NCBI RefSeq assembly: GCF_000321225.1
Contig: NW_004450397.1
Coordinates: 969,653-1,033,652, forward strand
Length of the DNA: 64,000 bases
Direction of reading: 5' to 3'
From: Odobenus rosmarus divergens
Taxonomy: Eukaryota; Chordata; Mammalia; Carnivora; Odobenidae
Shown here one piece after another: positions 57,998-64,000 of this stretch. Positions within the stretch are counted from its first letter, which is position 1. Every line of letters begins with the position of its first letter. The notes beneath the pieces were generated by a model. The model saw nothing but the letters and a program-made list of their open reading frames with translations. It was not told the DNA's origin and ran no database searches. Made by a program: the position numbers and the translations under genes.

Positions 57998-58195
57998 TTA
58001 ATTGATAAGCAATGGATTTTCCATATAAGTACATCTCAGTTTACAATTTTCAAGGAACAAAGAGAGTCCCTGTCTAGAAAAATAATCTGAGAAAACATAA
58101 TTCTCATCGCCTCTGATCTCAACCATAGAGAGGGCATCAATTAGTTCTTCCTCCGTAATTCCCTCACTGCAAATTCTCTTCAAGAATGAATGTTA
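57998..58195 (-). other. Candidate antisense exon or decayed coding sequence
   Basis: The minus-strand frame from 58192 to 57998 reads protein-like text with mixed composition (SEGITEEELIDALSMVE, then RGDENYVFSDYFSRQGLSLF, ending at a stop). It lacks an ATG start at the left: the first methionine is internal, and an in-frame stop lies at 58193-58195. An AG (tttgcag) precedes the SEGITEE part at about 58164, which could act as an acceptor. Two CpGs survive in it. I recognise no protein family. Confidence 0.25.
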
Positions 58196-58199
58196 TTTC

Positions 58200-59480
58200 T
58201 GAATTACAAATTATATAATTTCATCTCAGAATTTCCCAAGACCCACCTAAAAATCTCAGGAAATAACTGGACATTTAAGAGTGTTAGGGCTATTAAATAT
58301 ACTTCAACATTTGCATACTTGTAAAACCCAAAGAGCATAACAATGCACTAAGAGAATTGCAGTGATGGATGAAACCACCATGAATCAAAATATTTGTATA
58401 AAAATAAACCATTTCTGGCACTATAAGCCCTTGCTAGGTACAATTTTAATCCTTGTTATGAAAGACAACTTTGGCAATCCACTTAGACTTAATTTCTATA
58501 CAGGTTAGTAGCTCGAACTGTTAACTGAACTTTTTCATAGTTGAAATAGAGTAATAGGAGGGAGAATTGGTAAAAAGGAATAATGATTGTTCTGAGGTAA
58601 TAAGATCTGCTAGTCCAGCCTCTAACTCCACATCAAACTCCTGCTGGAGAAACAGTGATCGGGGGTGTAGATGGGGGATCAATGTGAGGTCTTAGGACAT
58701 GAATAGTTGCATGTCAGGCAATAATCCTAGAGAAGATATCTTTCACAAGTTCTGGGACTATTCCAAATGGGGATCACAGTCAAAGGGACAGCTGCTTATA
58801 ACCACTTCTGAAAATAGTTATTTGGGACCTACCACTGCTGCCATTCTTGTGTGTTCCCAGAATCATATGCACTGGTGTCCCTAATCAAGACTTCTGGTGG
58901 AAAAGAATGAAAAACCGACAAAACCTCCTTTTCTAAACTTTATTTCTCAAAGTGCCTGCTATTTTTCTTCTTAGCAATATAATGTATGACAGATCATTCA
59001 TCCCTAATTTTTAAAAAAAGGACAATAAATTCTACTTAATTGGGATAATTTAAAATATTATTAGAAATGTGAGAAATAGGATTTAATCTATGAGTTACAA
59101 GGAGTTTGATGTAACGTAAATATACCAAAATTTAAATGCATAATACATACAACTTCCCAACTCTCCTTTTGGAAAAAATTACAAATCATCATGTTCTTTT
59201 TTTAGGAACATATTGATGGTGATAATGTGCTTGATGATATTAAAGCTACTGCCTGAAATGATAAAGGGTAAATACAATGGCTATTTGAAATTGTCCTCAC
59301 TAAAATCTGAGGGAAATAATTCATTTTAAAAATCAATAATTTCCTGCTTATATTCATTTCAGGCAGATATTTCCATAGACAACCCACTTTAGTATATTTG
59401 TGAAAACTAAGTAAGGGTACAAAATGATTTAAAATAAAATAAAATGACATCAAAGCTAAAAATCCAAAGTGCTACACACA
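58200..59480. other. Unique sequence without recognised genes
   Basis: Repeat-poor. 58610-58900 is less AT-rich than average and has a 61-residue sense frame with no known domain. No gene recognised. Confidence 0.45.
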
Positions 59481-59499
59481 GATTAAGACCATATATCAA

Positions 59500-59712
59500 G
59501 GGGCGCCTGGGTGGCTCAGTCGGTTAAGCGGCTGCCTTAGGCTCAGGTCATGATCCCAGAGTTCTGGGATCTAGCCCCATGTTGGGCTCCCTGCTCAGTG
59601 GAGAGCCTGCTTCTCTCTCTCCCTCCGCCTGCCTCTCTGCCTACTTGTGCTCTCTCTCTCTGTCAAATAAATAAATAAAATCTTTAAAAAAAAAAGTTTC
59701 TTAAAAAAAAAA
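59500..59712 (+). mobile_element. Arctoid SINE (SINEC)
   Basis: ggggcgcctgggtggctcag, tcggttaagcggctgcctta, tctctctctgtcaaataaat, with a compound A tail. Target duplication aagaccatatatcaa on both sides. Confidence 0.96.
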
Positions 59713-59729
59713 AAGACCATATATCAAAG

Positions 59730-61010
59730 CACTACTGACAGAAATAAGTGACACAATTAGCACCTTTGTAAATTCCTCTAAATGTACAAGTCAGTAAGAG
59801 GAATATTTGATATTTGGTGGTAGGGGCTGGGGCAGGGTGTTAACTCAAACACAGGGAACCCTAACAAATTCAATAGTATTTTTAAATTGATGAGTGTTAA
59901 ATAAGAAAATCAAAATTAGTAACAAAACTAAAAACTCTTTCTAATGGAAAAGGCACTCTCTAGACTGGTTCTTTAGTAGGATACTGACTGACAGTGAAAG
60001 ATTAAGACTGCTTTGTAAGAACAGAATGAGTTGGTTCCTGATTCATGGATGCAATTAGAACCACTCAGGGGTGGTGAACAATAGGATCTAAAAGGAAAGC
60101 CAGCATGGAGTGAGATAAAGGAAGGAGACTGGCTGAATGTGATGTGGTGGTCATTTCATTTCTAGCAGTCTAATTTACCCTGTTCAATATCCCTGCTTCT
60201 CTCATAAACTCAGCACATTGTCTTTTTTAAAAACTCAGGCCTTGAATATTAATTACACTCGTTTCTATTACCTTGTGACCCTGTTGGTAGAATAGGACTA
60301 ATCTAAGTTACACCACCAAATACCTGGTTAAGGGTTACCATAGTAACTACTACTGTCATTTATGAAACACATTCATCCGCTCATAATACCTTTGTTTAAA
60401 ATATATCAGGACATCTTCATTGGATAAATATCTTTTTAAATTATTTGTATTCAAATATGCAGATAACACATCTATCCTCTAAATTTGTGATCAACCATAG
60501 GTTAAAGAAAATGTCATATTAATGATAGATAATAACAAAATCAGTGGAGGAAAATCAGTGATGTTGGCCTGGGTTATGGTTTAATATTCCAGTTTACTGG
60601 TTTGCATTTAAGTAAAAAGTATAGATGTTGCTATAGGGGATCTCGGTCATAGCAAAAGTCAACACCTGTATCTAATAAACAACTGCTATGTTAAAAGGTC
60701 TTTATTTCAAGGGTATAACTCATAGTTGGTTTGTCCCAGAAACTGATAGAAAACTAAGCATACATCCCTACTACCCATATTATTCTGAAGCGCTGTCAGC
60801 TGAATAAGATAACACGTAATGGAGCTTGTAAGCTAACACTCCAAAGGTAATAGCCTAAATAAAAATAAAAATAACTCTCTTTACTTTTAGTCAAAATGGA
60901 CAATTTACAATATTCTTGAAAATTTCCAAATGGGTAAATAGGAGAGAGAACTATTTTCCTGACTGAACTCACTGGCTGTGGGAAGTTTGCAGTTATTGCA
61001 AGAAAGCAAT
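59730..61010. other. Unique sequence without genes
   Basis: No recognised repeat or gene over 1.3 kb. Confidence 0.45.
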
Positions 61011-61015
61011 CACAA

Positions 61016-61345
61016 ACTTGTACCTCTGAAACAAATAATACATCATGTGTTAAAAAAAAAAAAGAAGATAGCAGGAGGAGAAGAATGAAGGGGGCGGGAA
61101 ATCGGAGGGGGAGACGAACATGAGAGACTATGGAATCTGAAAAACAAACTGAGGGTTCTAGAGGGGAGGCGAGTAGAGGGATGGGGTGGTCTGGTGATGG
61201 GTATTAAAGAGGGCACGTTCTGCATGGAGCACTGGGTGTTATACACAAACAATGAATCATGGAACACTGCATCAAAAACTAATGATGTAATGTATGGTGA
61301 TTAACATAACATAATAAAAAAATAAATAAATAAAAAATTAAATTA
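61016..61345 (+). mobile_element. Carnivore L1 3' end
   Basis: cttgtacctctgaaacaaat, acatgagagactatggaatc, actgagggttctagagggga, ggtctggtgatgggtattaaagagggcac, tgtatggtgattaacataac, then aataaaaaaataaataaat. 5' truncated at the same 3' UTR point as other copies in the window. Confidence 0.94.
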
Positions 61346-61349
61346 AGCA

Positions 61350-62220
61350 AAAGATACAAAAAAAAGAAAGCAGTCAACTTTAGAAGAGCAAAAGCTGCCC
61401 CTCCCATTAGTAATAGTTTTTCTCAACACATACGGTTTTGAGGTGTTCCAGGGTTAATCACTGAGTGAGTGTTATTAGTATAGCCCTGTGAATTAAACAC
61501 CGTATTATGACATGCATAGCCCTTACCTGATTCCTTAATTATCTAAATAAATGTGTCCAAACTATGATAGAGGGAAAACATTTAATAATCACAACTTACA
61601 GACTTTCTTCTATGTGGCAAAATCTGTTCAGGATTTGTATGTAGATCTTGAAGATTTTGCTCTTGCCTGCAGAATTTTTTTTCCAAAAAATACATTCTGT
61701 CATACATTATATTAGTTGTGCCCTACCTTGAAAAGTTTAAATGCCTATAAAATGTAACATAAAAAGTTATCTCATGAATTTGATTAAAAACCATTTTCTC
61801 TTGAAAGCGCTTTAAAAAACAATAAGGATGAAAGGACAGAGGATTTGAGTTTTCCAGGTAAACATAAATCTTTGAAACAAAACTGTCTCTGTAAGCTCTT
61901 TTTTTTTTAATACCAAAACTATAAAAACAGAATATGAAGGAAAAATGATTTGAGAAAACTGCCCCTAAGAGAGAGCCAAATTCTTTCCCATATAGTCTAT
62001 TTATAGTACTCTTGCCTGTCCATATATACAATGATTCTGCAAACCAATATTGCATACCTGTTTATAAACATGGGGCACAGAACTTGAATTATGAGAAAGT
62101 TTCAAAAAGTCCATGGTTTTCCCAAATTTAACATTTTGTAACTTCAAATTTATGATGATGCTTTTTTTTTTTTTGCTTTTAACTGCCTTAGGTATCATTC
62201 TACTGTTAATACCAGGATAG
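61350..62220. other. Unique AT-rich sequence without genes
   Basis: Holds the longest non-repeat antisense frame of the last 10 kb (110 residues, 61723-62055), rich in Phe, Tyr and Lys with no recognised domain and an overlapping 80-residue frame. Both look AT-driven. Confidence 0.45.
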
Positions 62221-62224
62221 TATA

Positions 62225-62450
62225 CCTGGTATATAGTTACCATTTATTGAGCATTTACTGCATGGTTGATACTGTTTTAAATGTACTGTCTCATTTAATC
62301 CTCACAACTATGAGGCTGATACTAGTATTAGAATTTCAGATGAGAAAACTGAAGCTTAGAAAGTTCAAGTAACTAACCCATTTTACATGGTTAGGATTCA
62401 AACCTGGGCTATTTAATTCTTAAGTTCTTCTATTGAATCTCTGCAGTATT
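62225..62450 (-). repeat. MIR SINE, reverse, nearly complete
   Basis: Complement of MIR: taccatttattgagcatttactg, ctgtctcatttaatcctcacaactatgaggctgatac, ttcagatgagaaaactgaagc, ttaggattcaaacctggg. Confidence 0.9.
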
Positions 62451-62784
62451 TTACCTAATATTATCATTTTGAAAAGTGTACTAAACTTATCACTCTACTT
62501 GAAATTTATAAGTGTATTTATATAATTAGGTGACAATATTAGAAATGTGTATTATAATTAGAAATTATAATAGAAAAGTAGCATATATTATTAATATATT
62601 TGATCTCGTTTCTAAGTCTGACATATTCACAAATACACCTGGTTATTAAATAACTATTATAGACATCAAATAATTGTAAATGTCATAAAATAGTTAAACT
62701 AATCCATATTGTCAAGACCCTTCTTATAAGTTTTATTTTCATATATAAAATATTGATATTTGGACCATGTGAAAATAATAGGAG

Positions 62785-62985
62785 CTTAGGCATCACAGAT
62801 CCATCACCTGCACAGGTGTGTGCCATTTGGTAAACTACTTAATCTCTTTAATCTTTTGTTTCCTTGCCTGTGAAATGAGAACAGTAATGTCCATGTTGCA
62901 AAGATTAGGTGAGATATTGTATGAGAAAGGCTTAGCATACTTCCTGACATATAGGCCTTTAACAAAGGTTAGATATTAGGATTCC
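62785..62985 (+). repeat. MIR SINE
   Basis: Forward MIR: tgccatttggtaaactacttaatctctttaatcttttgtttcc, tgtgaaatgagaacagtaatg, aagattaggtgagatattgtatg, gcttagcatacttcctgacatatagg. Confidence 0.85.
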
Positions 62986-62989
62986 TTGG

Positions 62990-63233
62990 CTTTTTTTTTA
63001 TTATGTTATGTTAATCACTATACATTACATCATTAGTTTTTGATGTAGTGTTCCATGATTCCTTGTTGCATATAACACTGTGCTCCCTGCAGTACGTGCC
63101 CTCTTTAATAGCCCTCACCAGGCTAACCCATCCTCCCACCCCCATCCTCTCTAGAGCCCTCAGTTTCTTAGAGTCCATAGTCTCTCATGGTTCGTCTCCC
63201 CCTCTAACTTCCCCCCCCCTTCATTTTTCCCTG
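62990..63233 (-). mobile_element. Carnivore L1 3' end, reverse
   Basis: ttattatgttatgttaatca, ttgatgtagtgttccatgat, caccaggctaacccatcctc, gtctctcatggttcgtctcc. About 245 bp, with small internal deletions relative to the other copies. Confidence 0.93.
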
Positions 63234-63239
63234 GCTTTT

Positions 63240-63620
63240 TACCAATGAAGAGTTGTGCTTTTTAAAAAATGTATAACAATTAAGAAAAGCATACTAAACT
63301 GTGAAATGAAAAAAGTAAAATGTTGGACATCTTGAATTGGAGACACTATGGTATATCCAAGTGAGGATACTCAGCAGGAAGTAACAACAGGAGGGCCTGG
63401 AACTGCTGGAAAAACATAAGAGCTCAGAGTAATCTACACAGTGGTAAGACAGGGGAAGTGACCAAGAAACTAAGACAAAAGGGAGGACCACGGCTAGATA
63501 GAAGCTTAAGAAAAACTTATTTTTCTTGCGTATGTTGTCTTCACTCATTGTCCCTTTAAAGATAGGTAACCAAAATCTAAGTCTAAAGGGTTCTCAATAA
63601 TATTCAAGGGTATTATTAGA
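63240..63620. other. Unique sequence without genes
   Basis: Nothing recognised. The 84-residue antisense frame at 63294-63548 is Ser/Phe/Tyr-rich without a domain. Confidence 0.4.
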
Positions 63621-63624
63621 ATAT

Positions 63625-63745
63625 TGCCTCTGCTGAGAAGTGGGTTTGTGATTTTAGCCAATTATGTAATGAGTCTCAGTTTCCTCATCTACAAAATGGA
63701 GTTCATACCACCTACCAAGCAAGTTTTAGGGAACACTGAAGTCAA
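63625..63745 (+). repeat. MIR SINE fragment
   Basis: gtttgtgattttagccaatt...gagtctcagtttcctcatctacaaaatggagttcataccacctacc is the MIR middle. Confidence 0.8.
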
Positions 63746-63749
63746 TGCA

Positions 63750-64000
63750 TTGAAAGTACCAGCAGTCACAGTGCTCATGCAGAGGAGGCATTATAACTGA
63801 TACAGACTGCCAACAGTGAAGAGAGGTGGTAAATCAGAACAATGGAAGGTGAAGGTAGTATATTACAGGAATGCAGTTTTCCTATCAGGAAAGCGTAAAA
63901 GAATGGCACAAAAGAAAAAAGTGAAAATTGTATTTAGTGTGTTTCTTACAGTGCAGATCCAAAAGAAGTAGTAACAGAGATTCAAATGTCAAAGGCCTTG
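63750..64000. other. Unique sequence without genes
   Basis: Nothing recognised up to the window edge. Confidence 0.4.

Noticed and set aside
61723..62055. 110-residue antisense frame, among the longest in the window
   Set aside because: Composition is dominated by Phe, Tyr, Ser and Lys as expected from AT-rich DNA; no domain and no splice context.

Overview
This window looks like nuclear DNA from a caniform carnivoran, most likely an arctoid (bear, seal, mustelid or raccoon relative). About twenty copies of a tRNA-derived SINE have the arctoid-type head (cctgggtggctcag...ggttaagcg), a CT-rich middle and an aaataaataaa tail. The window also carries several 3' ends of a carnivore-specific L1. 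The dog SINEC_Cf head and the cat-type body are absent. The base composition is AT-rich and CpG-poor. I found no intact protein-coding gene, rRNA, tRNA gene, CpG island or CRISPR array. It is an intergenic or large-intron stretch (a gene desert). Most of the short open reading frames are chance, or are read through SINE and L1 sequence.

Layout. 1-10 kb: AT-rich unique DNA with L2 and MIR remnants, four SINEs, an old L1 tail and a hairpin at 9.05 kb. 10-21 kb: mostly unique sequence with L2 and MIR fossils and a few SINEs, including a nested pair at 21.1-21.5 kb. 21.7-24 kb: a carnivore L1 3' end, then a 250-bp block present twice in direct orientation around an L2 fragment. 24-34 kb: SINEs, L2 and a longer L1 3' end (28.4-29.1 kb). 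34.0-34.4 kb: two related palindromic elements. 34.6-38.2 kb: the longest single element, an old L1 with its 5' UTR joined directly to the reverse-transcriptase part of ORF2. 38-46 kb: largely unique, with a MER5-like element and a SINE. 46.1-47.4 kb: a MaLR (MLT1-type) solo LTR, a MIR and a possible older MaLR LTR. 48-55 kb: L1 tails, a SINE pair in inverted orientation, and an assembly gap whose two flanks are identical. 55-64 kb: SINEs, a Tigger-like DNA transposon edge, MIRs and two L1 3' ends. The 55.9-59.5 kb part is poor in young repeats and holds the two best candidates for unannotated exons or conserved elements.

There is no gene network to describe. Functional interest rests on (i) possible conserved non-coding or small-exon sequence at 15.4-15.9, 57.4-57.7 and 58.0-58.2 kb, (ii) structured DNA (hairpins, palindromic elements, a Z-DNA-prone tract), and (iii) signs of duplication and assembly error. 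Repeat assignments come from recognising family motifs by eye, so boundaries are approximate (about 10 bp for SINEs with target-site duplications, tens of bp for MIR and L2).
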